A stretch of DNA of 64,000 nt from Rhizoclosmatium globosum (GCA_002104985.1 MCGO01000012.1:124001-188000), one strand, 5' to 3'. Counted from the first letter of the stretch, positions 47,382 through 60,158 are shown. Numbers and translations are program-made. Notes: generated by a model from the letters alone, not told the origin.

Positions 47382-48218
47382 CCTGTAAATTGTTTGTTTC
47401 TTTGATCCCTCGTGCCTATCACGGTAAATTGTGAGTGAAATCCAGACTAATCTTGAAACTTACACAACTAAAAGAATAAAACAGGTGACAGTGATTGTAT
47501 GTGTTGGTGTTATTGAAGTCAAAGTGTGAATTACTAAGAAAGTGTTATCAGTCAAAGTTAACCGCTTGCACTTAGAAACTTACAAAGAAATATTATTTTT
47601 TTTGGTTTTTTGTTATATATGGCTCTCAAACTCCTTTATGAGCGGCTGCGGCGCCGGGATCCCAAGTCCACAGTTGGGTTGTCAAATACACTCGCTTCCT
47701 GAACCAACTCAGCCTGGGCCTCAATTTGTGCTACAGTCTCTGGTTCTTCAAGCTCCACAGCTACAGACTCAGTGACAGCCACTTGAGTTTGCTCACGAAG
47801 AGCATTTGCCACAGCCAAGTCGGCCTCCGCAACCCCTTCCAAAAACTCCGAATGCCCCTCGTAGTCAACCTCGAATTCGAGGAAGTCAAAGTCGGGTCGA
47901 GCTTCAATACCTGCCAACTCCGTTTCAATCTCGTTCATCTTCTCCGCAGTAAGGTGTCCCATTTTGTGCCAGTTCTGGTACATTTCCAGATGCTGGTCTT
48001 TAGACAAGGGCGACCCTCCAAACAACGACAATTCAAGCTGATCGAGCTGAAACTCTTCTTGCTGCCACTGTTCGGATTCAGCTTCGAAGAGCCCATGAAA
48101 GCGGCGGTTGACAGAAACCATGTACGTCCCCATTCTAGTGAGGGCTACATCTTTGATGGCATGTCTGTCAGAATAATGCTCTGTTGTGTGGGTGGAGCCA
48201 ACTGCTTCAAAATGCGAG
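47382..48218. repeat. Direct repeat unit 2 (3' flank plus last exon of coiled-coil gene B)
   Basis: This is the partner of 45574-46408. The last exons differ at only about ten of 194 residues, whereas the upstream exons of the two genes differ at roughly a third or more of residues. The conserved block includes untranslated sequence, so protein-level selection alone does not explain it. Confidence 0.85.
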
Positions 48219-49093
48219 CTGCATTCCAATTTAGAAACAGATGATGCTCAGGTACAAGACACTTACAACTGAACTTTGCGATTATTAACTTTTGGCATAC
48301 CCAAGCTTAGACAGCTTTTCTTGTTCAACGAAATGGCATGGTAAGGAACGACACCATGCAAATAAAACTCCGGTACTCGAATGGACTAAACAGAGATTAG
48401 TGATATTTGGCTTCAATCTCTAATAAGACAAACCAGAATGGATGACTTGAGTGCTTTCATTTCAAAGTTATGAGCCTGTCATATAGAAACGCATTTAGAA
48501 AAAGAGCTTTGGTTACAATGTAATTTGGTACCTTTTGACGTTCAAAATAGTATGCAAGGGTTTCTTCTCTGTATGAGGCAAACTCCGCCTTGATCAACTT
48601 GGTTTCTCGCTTGGCATTTCCTTTCTCAGCTACAGCAACATCAAGCTGGGATTTGCATCTCATTAGTTCGCCTTCAACCCTAGCCAAGCGCATTTCCAAC
48701 TTCATGGTTTCAATAAACGCTTCACTTAAAATTATTGAATACCTCATGAAACGCATTTGCGTTAGTCTCTTGCTCCTGAAGATTATAGAAGTTTTAGAAC
48801 TTGAAAGCAACGAAGAAATGAACAACCTTGATACGATGTTTTAGCTCTTTGTTTTCGGCACGCAATTTATCTTCAGTCTTCAACAACGAGTGGAACTGCG
48901 AACAAAAGACGTTAATGAAACAATGACTCAGTAAGCGAACTCAGATCAACGGCGATCTCAATCGTTGCACACAATATACCTTCTCAGTGGACTCTTGCTG
49001 GAAGTAGTTTGGGCTTAACCCAATTTTGACGTTTTGTGAGGACTGTTTACGAGTAATACGAGCAAGCACCTTGGAAACGAGTGCGGAAGGCAT
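47636..49093 (-). CDS. Tandem coiled-coil gene, copy B (unrecognised family)
   Basis: Seven exons of 114, 69, 33, 168, 42, 119 and 583 bases (introns 48896-48979, 48776-48826, 48700-48742, 48476-48531, 48386-48433, 48219-48266) give 375 residues, four fewer than copy A because the first exon lacks a short insert. It starts MPSALVSKVLARITRKQ, keeps QNVKIGLSPNYFQQE, the coiled coil (LARVEGELMRCKSQLDVAV), REETLAYYFERQK and VPEFYLHGVVPYHAISL, and then a last exon almost identical to copy A. All phases close, with no stops. Upstream, CCAAATAGTGGCGAATTGTC is shared with the region before copy A, so the promoter was duplicated too. Function unknown; possibly a cytoskeletal or structural coiled-coil protein. 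Confidence 0.8.
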
Positions 49094-49673
49094 ATTTTTG
49101 ATGTCTTTGTGAGAAGGGAAAGATTAGCAGAAAACTGGCCAAATAGTGGCGAATTGTCAATGACGAATTTGGGCAATCCCTATTCTAAATCACGTGAAAA
49201 AGAAAGAAATCACAGTTATTGGATGACTTGAATTCGCAATTTGCTTAGTATATGTGAAAGATGCATGTGTTTTCTTTCGTTTGGTGTCTCATTTTGCTAG
49301 ATTCGTTTTTGGCAGCAATCTCGACATCCTGTTATGGTAACATGGAATTACAACAAATTCTAAGATTGTTTGTGGATGAACAGTCACTTTCTGCTATGTA
49401 AGGCACTCTGAAATCGGATTTAACGTCTTCAGAAGGGAGCGAATCAACTAACACGGTACCAATTGTCTCGGCAATCCCAAACAAAGGCGATTCCAAGGTC
49501 TTTGCAACAAACAAAGGGCAATCCCAGCGTCAATGGAGCCGGTTAAAAAACAACAAAGGTGTTCTTGGACAATAGGTTCATTGAAAGAAACAAATGCGTG
49601 AGGACAACGTTCCAAATGGATATAAATGGAAGAATTGTATTATTTTAATATATCAACGAATTATCTGCAATAA
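49094..49673. other. Intergenic region between copy B and the second bZIP gene
   Basis: The first 100 bases look like the promoter of copy B (shared motif with copy A). The rest is AT-rich. A 60-codon minus-strand frame near 49332-49514 shows no domain and is not called. Confidence 0.5.
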
Positions 49674-51061
49674 TTACTCAGTGTCGTACGCACTTGGTGA
49701 ATCATTCAAAGATGATTCACCCATTCGCGTACAAAGTTCATATAACTGATGCTAGACCAACATAAGTTAAATACTCCGTATTATTAAAGAGGTAAAAAGT
49801 AAAACAAACCATTTCCTTCTGATTCACAGTCCATGCAACGTCCATCGCTTGAGTCAATTTCGTCCGATCATCCAATTTATCACCACAAAGCTCTTCCAGC
49901 TTTACTAAATGCTGAAACACTTGGACGAAACTTTGTTTATCGAGCTCGTTCACGGCCAACGCCCAGAAATGACAGAGCTCATCAATCATGGCGGATTTTG
50001 TTGTAAACGAGGGAATGATGATGAGGTTTGATTTCAAGATTGCTAGTCGGCGCTGTAGGTCTAATGGTAGAGTGGAAAAGTCGATAGGTCGAGGCGGGAG
50101 GTGTAGATTAGGGAAGTAAGGTTTACAGAGCTCGAGGACGTGTTGCTAACACATAGTTGTACATCAGAAATTTGACAAACAGGTAAACGCACGGTAATGA
50201 TTCCGGCTTACATATTCTGATTGGTTGTGCATTCCAAAAAGTGCACTTAGTTCACCCATTCGAACTCTGTCCATGACCGAGCATTGATTAAACAGAGTGA
50301 AATAGGTATCGGAGATCTCAAGTAAGATTCGTTTCGCTTTGGTAGGATCTGTTTCACTCTCTAATTTAAGCTGTTGCATGGATTGTTTCATTTAGAGGCG
50401 AAAATTCCATCAAACACAGAACACTCACATTAAAGAGTTCATTGAGTTTATCAATGAGTGGAGAATCGTGGATTGATGGAAGGGACTTCATTTCCGTTCG
50501 AATGTATTCAAATAGTTTTACGAGCTCTTCTTTCACGATAGGTGCCGCTGTACTGACAGCAGGAGTTTGAAGACTATCAAAGAATGCGTCCAGTGAGTTT
50601 GGCAGAAAAGAAGCAACTGAGTGGGCCACTGTAAGCCGATCACATTCCTGTCTGAGGTGCAGTAACTGACTTTCAAGCGACGAGATCTGATTCGATGAAA
50701 TAGAATTCTTGAGACGCTCCATGGCACAGTTTGAGCATGGTAATCCAGAGATTGGAATGTTTTGCAGGACGCCTTGAGTTCCAACGACCTGAGTTTCGAG
50801 GATTGTGCACTTCAATTCCAGTTCAGCGATTCTTTGTTTGAGTTGGAGGACCTCCTTGTTTTCTTCTGTGAGATGCTTTACTTGGTCCTCGAGGTCCTTG
50901 AGATACTTTGCCTTGCGTTCGCGGTGCAGGCGCTGTGAATCTCTCAGTTGCATTGCCCGTTTCGATGCGGGTTCCTGTGAGCTACGCTTGCGACCTTTTC
51001 CGCTGTTGGGATTGTAGGGCTGTGAAGTGGCAGCAGGCGATGCGGATGAACGGTCGCTCAT
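49674..51061 (-). CDS. bZIP transcription factor, paralogue of the one at 6583-7877
   Basis: Four exons (introns 50371-50428, 50146-50211, 49746-49809, all phase 0) give 399 residues. Exons 2 and 3 are 159 and 336 bases, exactly as in the paralogue. The basic region SKRAMQLRDSQRLHRERK is identical, with Leu39 where bZIP proteins have Asn. The zipper (LEDQVKHLTEENKEVLQLK), the CSNC motif with MERLKNSISSNQI, CSVMDRVR, PYFPNLHLPPRPIDF and LVKLEELCGDKLDD are shared. The two proteins thus derive from a duplication preserving gene structure, though they now lie 43 kb apart. The C-terminal helical domain after the zipper is not one I can name. Likely a nuclear DNA-binding homo- or heterodimer. Confidence 0.85.
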
Positions 51062-51340
51062 TTGTTGATAGTTTGTTGTGTGGGTTACTTGCTGGGGAAA
51101 ACCAGCCCCATTCCCTTACTTCACAGTTTCGAACTCAGAAAAGCCCCAAATGGCTCAAATGAACCTGCACAAAATTAAGGTGAGTGCATTGCTTGGAAAC
51201 ATACCGCATTCGTGGCTGGGAAGATGGTCTGACACCCATGTTAGCTGTGTCTTGTAAAACTGGCCTTATTCGTTCCCAATTAATAAAGAAAAACTCTTCT
51301 TCTTCTTCATTATTTTCTTATATATATTTTATTTTCAGTG

Positions 51341-54300
51341 ATGAGTGACGCAACGAAACAGGCACTTCGATCAATTGAGTCCGGGCATCGCAGCCTCGCC
51401 AGCCAAGGCATTGACGCGCTTGTGTCCGAGATTGAGCAGCGATCGCAGCCGAATTCAGTGGCTGAATCCGGGCTGTGGACGGCGGCCTCAACGCCAAACA
51501 GAAGTGCGAGTGCGGCCTTGAAGGGCCTTGTTCGCATCGCAACTACTTCTTCTTCTTCTTCTTCGTCAACAACAACAAACAACAACAATTCAGTGAATCC
51601 AATTGCGCGTCTCGTGTCGCTGCTTCCTGCCGCCGGTCCCGCATCGGCACTCGCAACGCTGCTTTCGAGGGCAAAGGCAACAACTTACTCGCTCAAGACC
51701 CACCCACTTATCGATGCCGACATGAACGATGTCCTGTCGCACTTGGCCTGGGACGCTGTCTCGCTGAAGCAGCACACGCCCCTTCTGCGACATGTCCTCC
51801 TCAATCCCACTCGTGGCGCGTCCTCAGATGCCGCCCATCTCATCAACGAGCTGATGCATGTCCTCGATGAGTCTCCAGACGTTGCTTCCGTGCTTCCTGA
51901 CATTCTGCTCGAGGTTGTTGCCTCATCGCCTGCCCTCAAAGACTATCCACTTGATCTCGATATGTTCGCCATCCTGGATGGCCTGTCGCGCCATTTCAAT
52001 GAATTCTCTCATGAAACTCAATCGAATATGATTCTGGCGGCTTTATCTCTTGTCTCCGATTTGAGCTCATCCTCATCAGTCTCTCTTTATCGCCCATTAC
52101 GTCTCTTAGACCGTTTACTCGCCCAAACAACTAAATCAGATGCATTTATTTGTATCATATCCGTATTTGCGTGCCAGTTGCTTCTGGATTCAACTGATCT
52201 TGATAAAGAACGTCTGTTGATTTTGAATCTGCTCCAACGAATGCTGGGCTCCCTGAAACAGTTAGAGTGCGTAGAATTGGCGCATAATGTTATTGCATGC
52301 AGTGTATATCCTCTCACATGCGTCATTTCGGAAGTATCAAACAAAGCAAACCCAACTCTACGACGAACTGCCTTTGAAGTTCTAGCAGAAGTCACGTCAC
52401 TTCTCTCGTCTTCTGCGAGAGCAAGCAATACTTCCATTAACACTCATATCGATGATATGACAGCGGAACTCGCTTTACTGACAAAACGTAATCCTGGATC
52501 TCTTGGACCTCTCTTTGCAAACGTATCCACATTTATCACAGCCACACTCGGCATTCACTTATCAACATACTTTTCCGCATCTCAATCTGTCTATGCGCCC
52601 CTTCTCCTTACTTCCTTCCTCTTCCACACATCAGAACCTACCTGTCTCTCGGCAATCTCACTCCTAGAATCCCTCATCACAACAACATCACCAATAACTC
52701 CATCTACACCCACATCCCCAACAACGATCCAATCGAAACTTGCCCTCTCCCTCCTCCCAACAACATTATACCTCCTCAAAACTTCACCCTCCGCTGAAGT
52801 TCAACATAAGCTGTTGACATCGTTTCTTCCTTCTCTTGTCCGGAATCATTCTGACGCACACGTTACGACGGCCGTCCTTCGTGTTATCACAACGTTCTTG
52901 GGACCCCTTACAGCTCCATCAGTAAACACAGCCTCGCCGGTAGATACAACACCCGCGTTGACATCAACTGCGATCCGCGTGCTTGTTGAAGTGTGGAAGG
53001 TACAGCCGAGAGTTTGGGGACACTTGAAGAATGTGTTGGCTGGTTGGGTTGTAAGGAAACGGAATCGAAGTGTTGCGTTGAAGAGGTTTGGGAAGAGGGG
53101 AGATGATGTTGGTGGGGATGGGATTTATGTTGAGGTTGCTATTTCTGCTGCAATTCAGTTGAGTTTTGTTGTTGGTATGGTTTTTTGTGTGGTTGAAGCT
53201 AACTTAAATGGGGTTTCAGTGAAATTTGTTCGTTAAAGGCACGTGAATGTGGAGAAGATTTGTTACCGATTGCTTTGTCTTTGTTGGAGATGGGTGGAGA
53301 GATGTTGGTGTTTACGAGGTCGCTTGCTCTTGAGACCATAAATCTTTGTATTGATGCGGATATTACCGATCCTCGCGCTAGTATGTATTGTGTTTTGTTT
53401 AATACGCTTGCTAATTTTATATTAAGTTTACAACGTCCACCATTCTGCTTACATTAAGGCTTTGCGAACAACTCCATCCGTTCCTCCAATTCTGTGGCTT
53501 CGGATCTGCAAATACTTTTCACTTGTGCCCAAGAAAACAGAAGACACCGAAGCATATCAAACCTTTCACACAGAAATCCTTACAGTCCATCTCCTCCCCA
53601 TGCTTGCAACCACAACTCTTCCACCCGAAGTCCGTTCCGCGGCATACACTGCGCTATCCTCTTTCTCTCCTCCAGATTTGTACCCATACCTCCCCGAACC
53701 CCCCGAATACATTCCAACCCTCCTAACCGAACCTTCAACTGGAACATCCGCCTTAATTACAAGCCTTCTCACCCACGAAATAAGCAATATGCGTCGTGCA
53801 GTCTTCAAAGCCATTGCAACAGACATGGGCGTGAACCGCACCGTCCTCTCCAGCGACACCGAGACGGAACGCGAATTGAGTAAAGCAAAACGCGTTTTGA
53901 AGGATGTTGGTGGTGATATTCGTGAAAAGTGGAGTTTGGGGAAGGGCGCTGCGGCGGTACGTGGCGGGATGTCTGCTGCTGTGCTGTATCTTCCTGTAGG
54001 ACTCCTTCCTGATGAATTGAAGGGTAATGTTGTGGATATGTCTGCACCGTTTGCGAGGACGAGTTTGTATAAGGACCTTGTGAACGGGTTACGTGATGTG
54101 TCCATCTCTGATCACGCTGTGATTCGTGTTGAGGCGTGTTCTGTGTGGGTTTCATTTTGGACTGCGAGGTTCCGTGCTGTTGGTGGGGACGATCGACCAA
54201 AGAAGGTGGATTGGTTGTTTACGAGCGCGCTTGAGGAGTTGGAGAAGCGGTTGAAGGAGGCGCGGCAGCCTGGATCTTGTGCGACGCTTTTGTGTTCGTT

Positions 54301-57057
54301 GGCGGGACTTGTTTCGGCTGGGGTTGTGTTGGGGATTCCGGCTGCGTCTGAGCAAGTTACACGTGTAATCAAGTTACTGCAAAGTGGTTATGCGAGGCCG
54401 TATGACGGCACTGAAGCAAGTGATCTGCAGAAGAGCGATGAAGTACAGTTTGCAGTGTGCATGTCGCTTTCGCAGCTGTCAAAGCTTGTGGGCCCCACAG
54501 ACGAGTCATCATTCGAAATTGTGATTTCGCAACTAAAGAGTGAATTGGAGAATGCAAAGAGTGATGATGCGCAGAGTGGGTTTGCGGCTGGGTTTGGACT
54601 TGTGGTTGTGTTACACACTTTGGTTCAGTCCGCGTCACCCATCACACATTTGATTCAACGAGTGTTTGCGATTGTTAAAGGCGTATTGTTGGATCCTTCT
54701 ACTGTGTCTTCTGTGGCATTTGTTGGGGTGTCGATGGGAATTGCGAACTGCTTGCGAGAAGTTAAAGAATACTTTGATGGAGAAGGAGCGGCTGAAGAAT
54801 TACATGCATGCTTACAGAAATGTGTGGAGCGTTTTATGGTGACTGTTGGGAACGTTGATGTTGGAACAGTTAGTGGAGATTGTTGGGTGATTTCTGGCGT
54901 GCTTCAATTCTGCCCCACTATAATCGGTGATGATGACGAACAACTGAAGGTAATTCAAGCTTTAGGCGGCTTAGTAGAAAGGTCTGAGAGTGAGGTAAGT
55001 GTCTATTGTGACGATCGAATGTTTTCTAACAATCAATTAGCCCAACCTTTTGACGCTCTCTAATATTGCCTACAATCGTGTTTTAGTATCTCGTCAATCG
55101 ACCCAGGAAATATATGACATCCTGGAAGCAACTCTACAGCGATTGTCGAAATCTAGCTACCCATCACCCACACGAGTTGCAGCTGCGTTGAGTCTCACTC
55201 CTCTTCTCGGTATTGACTTGTCCACATCTATCTTCACGGACGCTTTGGTTTTCAGAAAAACAGTCGAAACACTTCACTCAGCCTATCAGTCATCGCTTGA
55301 ACCCAAAGTCTCGAGAATTCTTGGTTGGGTTCTCGGAAAGACATTTGCGGCTTTTGAAACGTTTTATGACTCTGAAGCTGTTACCCAGTTGGATGCGTTG
55401 TTGCAGATTAGCAATGGTGGGACAAGTTTTGCTCAGTCTCGAAGAAAAGATCCTGTTGATTACAGGCGATTGAACGCTGGATCTAGTTTCTTGCGAGCTG
55501 TATTTGATTCTCTTTCTGGTCTCTGCTCCAACGGCACAATTGAGGAAAAAGACTACCCTGCTGCCGAAATGTTGATGACGGGGTTGGTTGCTATTTCGGA
55601 GGGCCCAAAGGCGTTGGGTTTACCTATCGTAAATTGGACAAAAGTCTTGAACGCATGTACAGACAGCAAGTCTCAAGACTTGAAACGTCTCGCATTCGAA
55701 TTGGCATCTGTACATTCTTCACACGTTTCTGCAAAGAGTTTGGTAGACTATTTTGTGTCCAAGCTGGGATCCTTTGCTGAGCTTCGGGCTGTCAAGAAAA
55801 TGGCGTTTGGTGAGGAGGGGGTAGGGAAACTGTTGGAACTGAGTGGTCTTTGTCAACGAGGAGAGCAAAAGCAACATCCTGACGATGATGAAAGTCGAGG
55901 CATGAGCATAACAGTAGCTCCAAGTAAGGTTCTTGAGATTGTTCAAGCTTTGGTATATTATGTATACTTTGAAGGGGGTGAAGGAACAACAAAGAACAAG
56001 GTTTGCGGTTTATTATCGTTTATGGAAGTTACTAACATCTTTCTTTGTAGATTCAACTTGCTGAAGTGATTCACAAATCTCTTTCTCAAACCTGCGATGG
56101 AGTCCCCGAATCGCTTTTGAAACTCAAAATCGAGATTATCGGCCTACTTTGTGACGGTTTCAATGCTATCTTTCCATATCCAGACACGGCAGACAAAGTC
56201 CTTGTTGTCCGAAGACTGACTCATACACTGCTTACGACGCCGACACAAGAATCGACTGCGTCACTGAATTCCATCTTGCTGCCAGACACTTGGTCCCCGA
56301 AACACATTTGGGCTCTACTCCACGCGCTTGAATTCGGAGACCAAGAAGCTCCTTGGGTTATATCTCAAATCAACAAACAGTTTGTGAATCGAGATCATTT
56401 GATAGTCAGGATTCTTCAGTACGTCGTTTCTGCGCCGGAAACACAATTACAAGGACCAACTTCTTGTCTTGCAGCTGTGATGACCTACTTACGATCTGTT
56501 TCTCTCAAATTCCAGAGTGTGGAGAGAACCCACGAAGAAATTGTCGCATTTAAAGTGACTTGGGTTGTTCGCTATCTCGATGTCTTGATTATTGCGTGTG
56601 CAGCAGAAAATGGGGAGGGTGTTGACTTTGGATGGGGGCGATGTTTGTCTGGCGGTTTATTGGCTCTTGGAATCGATGAAGGATTGAGAATGGAGCAAAC
56701 TGAGTTGTTTGGAGTTTCTGATGCAGAATGGTCTGTCGTGGAAACAAGAATCAACTCTGTTTTGATCAATCTCCTGGTTGGGCAGTCTGACAAGAGAATC
56801 ACTTCCTTGAGAACACAGGTAACTGCGTCATCGCGTTGTTTTCAAGATATGCGTTTAACCTGCTGTAACAGGTTATTAAACGGCTATTACGGCTGCTTGA
56901 ATGTTGCACTACTGAGGAGAAAAAGGAAAAGAAACCAAAGGATCCTCGTGTTTTGATTTCCACCCTTACATTTGGCTCCATTAGAGATTTGCTGTTACGT
57001 CTTCGGGACTTTGATGAGGTTGCTGACAATTGGATTGAAGTTGTAGGCGAGATCTAG
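51341..57057 (+). CDS. Focadhesin/RST1-like helical-repeat giant protein
   Basis: Six exons (introns 53158-53219, 53381-53426, 54995-55040, 56001-56050, 56819-56871) close in phase to 1819 residues, close to human focadhesin (about 1800). The protein is almost entirely alpha-helical repeats of ARM/HEAT type (for example VELAHNVIACSVYPLTCVI, LLPIALSLLEMGGEML), with a Ser/Asn low-complexity insert near residues 70-90 encoded by TCT and AAC runs. Large size, repeat content and the central DLYPYLPEPPEYIPTLL segment suggest the focadhesin/RST1 (DUF3730) family, which in animals and plants associates with the SKI RNA-surveillance complex. I base this on architecture rather than a diagnostic motif, so another HEAT-repeat family is possible. 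TTTTCAG lies just before the ATG, hinting at a leader intron. Confidence 0.6.
51542..51592 (+). repeat. Coding microsatellites (TCT and AAC runs)
   Basis: Short trinucleotide runs encode consecutive Ser, Thr and Asn in the focadhesin-like protein. Such runs are prone to length change by slippage. Confidence 0.7.
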
Positions 57058-57143
57058 TTGGTTTGGTGGTAATAAACGGCACGCGCTTCCCCGCAAAAAC
57101 GTTGTTCAAATTGATCACCGTTGACTTGCAACTTGCTTATCTC

Positions 57144-59311
57144 ATGTTAGGCCCACCTCCTGCTCCATTAGAAAGATTCGAGTAAGTATCTACTCCTAGA
57201 ATCACTTTGGACCGGAAGTAGATCTGATCGCAACAGTGAGCCAAGCTGCCAAGTGAATGTATCGCTCAAAGCTGCACACCGATCAAAGCTTCCGATCAGT
57301 TGGTGAATTCACTAACCACTGCCTTTTAATTTAAAGAGTTGTCGGTCGAGGAGACAACTGGCGAGCTTCTGACAACGCAATCGTTGTTGATGCGGGATGG
57401 AACACCGACTCCACATTGGACTGCGCCGTGTTGCTCTCAACCTCCTCCAAACTTAAGTCTGTTCGTATTCAGGCGGAATTCAGAGCCTACGTTGAAACCC
57501 GTTGGGAAGGCCTGAGCACATTGGCAACAAAACCTGCAGGACCAGATTACAAACCCCAGCTCAGCGGAAGAGTGTTCCAACAGCTTGTTCAAGTTGTTTA
57601 TGATAGCAAGGATCCGATCGAACCTCCAGCTGTAAGTTGTTGAAATGTTTGGAGTATCTGCATGCGCCTTCAATTTAACCCATTTCCCGAACATAGAGTG
57701 GAAAGGCATTACTCTATCCATTCAGATTCAACTTACCACAGAATAATATGCCTCCTACTTTCGATTCGATCGGGTAAGTATTTTGACAGCTTTGTGATAT
57801 CGATGGGCTTACTGATGCTGATTTAGAGGAACTGTGCACTACTACATCAAGTGTTCCATCTTGTTCTCTGAGGCATTTAAGCTACTTAAAACAAACTATG
57901 AGATTGAGGTGCCTGTAATTGTGGGAATGCCGGAAGCTGCCAAAGTGAAGCTCTTACAAGCCCCATCACAGCTTTTGCATCCATTTGAGCCTTCTGATGA
58001 GAAAGTTGGGTGCACTGTACAGATGCCTCGCCGTATCGTACAGATGGGTGATACTATGGAGGTCAATATCGCTATTACATCTACTCCAGGGGACGCAAGG
58101 TAAGGACCATGTATTTCAGTTTTATTTTCCACTAATTCTTTGCTCTTTAGAATTCGTTCTCTTGCAGTGTCTCTTCGTACCAGTTTGCGTTTTCTTACAA
58201 ACCAACAACATCTCACTCAAGCGCGTGGCGCACAAGCCCCTGTTGCTCGCCCTCTTTGTGAACTAAATGAATCCTTTAATTTGGTGAAGGTAGGGGGAGA
58301 GGATGGTGTGAGACAAATTGTGCGTCAAATTCCAATTTACGTTGATCCAACTATTGCTCAAGTCTCGTTTGAGAGTCCTTTGATTTCCGTCAAGACGATT
58401 TTCCGTTTGCAGATTATTTTGGATGACAGTGAAACACCGAATATTTCGTACGAAGTAAGTTAGGCTGTTTTTCAAGAAGATATTGACAAACGTAACAGGT
58501 CCCAGTTGTTGTCCTGCCTCGAATTAAAGATGGAACTGAGTTTGAAAGAGCTTCAATTTTGCAGCGATCCAAATCGCAGGGTAATGTCCGTATGAACCGA
58601 ATTTCGGATGTCCGTCCTAGAAGAAACGACAGTCTCTCAGCGAAGTCATACCAAGCCCGTGTAAACTCTGAATCCCAACGAATGAAACGTACTGGAAGTA
58701 ACCCGTCTATGACGGGACCACTATCCGCTGGCTCGGAGACGAATATTCCAATTCCGCCAGTCCCAAGCGTCCAACGTGGACGCATTGCAGGGGACTGGAA
58801 TATGAGTCCAGTGTCACCATCGTTCGCGCCTTCTGGCCCCACATTTACTCCTTCCAGTCCAACGTTTTCGCCCTATGCCCCCCAGTTCACGCCGCCTCCT
58901 CACGCTTTTGTGCAACCGGAGGCACAGTACGCACCATCGAGCCCCACGCGTACATATTTAGATTTCCAAGGACCATCCACTTATGCGAATCAAGAACCGC
59001 TGATGGTCCAACGGACTATGACAACCAGCGTTATTCCGGGCCCACGCCCACGCACCGGTACAATTTCTGAAACGCAAATGCAGCAAACTGCTTCAGGGAA
59101 TGGCTATTCGCCACAACTTGCGCCTCAAGGGTACGAATTTTCACCCGTGATTGGAGTTCTTGACGATCCAACTGTGAACGGCCAGCCCGTGGATATGGCC
59201 CAGAGAGTACAGATTCATCGCCCAGTTGATAGAAGAAGAAAGGAAGAGGGAGAGCGATTTGGGTACTTGATGAATGAGTTGGAAAGTATGGATCGCGCTC
59301 TGGGTCGTTGA
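57144..59311 (+). CDS. Arrestin-domain protein with disordered C-terminus
   Basis: Six exons (introns 57182-57336, 57632-57696, 57774-57826, 58100-58150, 58455-58498) give 599 residues. Start is MLGPPPAPLERFE, with a 155-base first intron. The arrestin N-domain contains YPFRFNLPQNNMPPTFD and GTVHYYIKCSI; the C-domain contains VPVIVGMPEAAK, LCELNESFNLVKV and PTIAQVSFESPLISVKT followed by a final beta strand (VPVVVLPRI). After residue 350 the chain is Pro/Ser/Gln-rich and ends with a basic, helical tail (RRRKEEGERFGYLMNEL). Fungal arrestins of this alpha type recruit Rsp5/Nedd4 ligases to membrane transporters; I see no clear PPxY. A paralogue with a SAM domain lies at 61863-63579. Confidence 0.85.
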
Positions 59312-59436
59312 GATTTGGAAGGGAAGAGGAAGAACGAGAAGACTGTGGATTATTCGGTGCTTTTACTCATTATTTAGTCGTTATATTTTCGATACATTCT
59401 TTAATCTCTTTATCAATTATTCAGTTTGTTTGAACG

Positions 59437-60158
59437 ATGGTTCTCCTCAACACAACACCGGCAATGGCTGTCGCAGCACAAACAGCATTTAAGCGACTAC
59501 AAAGCGATAAGTCAACATCCAGCAGCACAGACGAGGCAGGGTTCACAGCACTGCGGCAGTGGATCAACGACGCAACTGGCACAGCTCTTCCGCCGATGAG
59601 TCACGTCGCAGCCGTGGCCGCACACCGCCTCGCCGCTGATGACAAATCATTTGGCGAGTTTGTTCGTGGCGCTGGGCTTGTTCTCGCTCCTCCGCCGCCG
59701 CGCCAGAAAGTGTGTAATGCTTTGACGCCCGAAAACGTTGACTAATCAGCGACCAGTCAGACCAGCTGAAACAACTGCTGCGAGATGCCGAAGTGAAGGC
59801 TGAAAACTTGGAGTACGCGCGAATGACGGACGACTTGGTTCCAAAGCATTCAATGTCTCAACTCACTCGTCAGGAAAAGTTCGAATTCAATGCTACAATA
59901 GGAATGTTTAGTGGGATTCTTAATGTATTATTATCTATGGTTGCTGTCTTTGTTGCTGTGATGTGGGTTGGAGACACTGTCACGCGCGATGTTGGAATGG
60001 TATTGCCACCCTTTCTTTTCCCTCTCCATCTAATTGCTGTCGTTCAGAAAACTTTGCTAGCTCTGTTTTTCGCGTTTGTAGTTGGAATAGCGGAAGGCTG
60101 GTTCTTTTCAAGGGATTGGCTCTTCGAAGATGCACAGGTCAAAAAACCAATAATTTAA
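59437..60158 (+). CDS. Vma12/TMEM199-like V-ATPase assembly factor
   Basis: Three exons (introns 59710-59756 and 60000-60047) give 208 residues. The cytosolic N-terminal part ends in a helix (LKQLLRDAEVKAENLEYARM) whose L-x-R/E-Y-xxM pattern is typical of Vma12. Two membrane helices follow: MFSGILNVLLSMVAVFVAV and LLALFFAFVVGIAEGWFF, separated by a short loop with Arg. The family resides in the ER and assembles the V0 sector of the vacuolar proton pump. The second intron is a multiple of three with no stop, so retention would add 16 residues; splicing gives the expected tight hairpin and has good splice sites. Confidence 0.82.

Noticed and set aside
49332..49514. 60-codon minus-strand frame between copy B and the second bZIP
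   Set aside because: Too short, no motif, no splice continuation.
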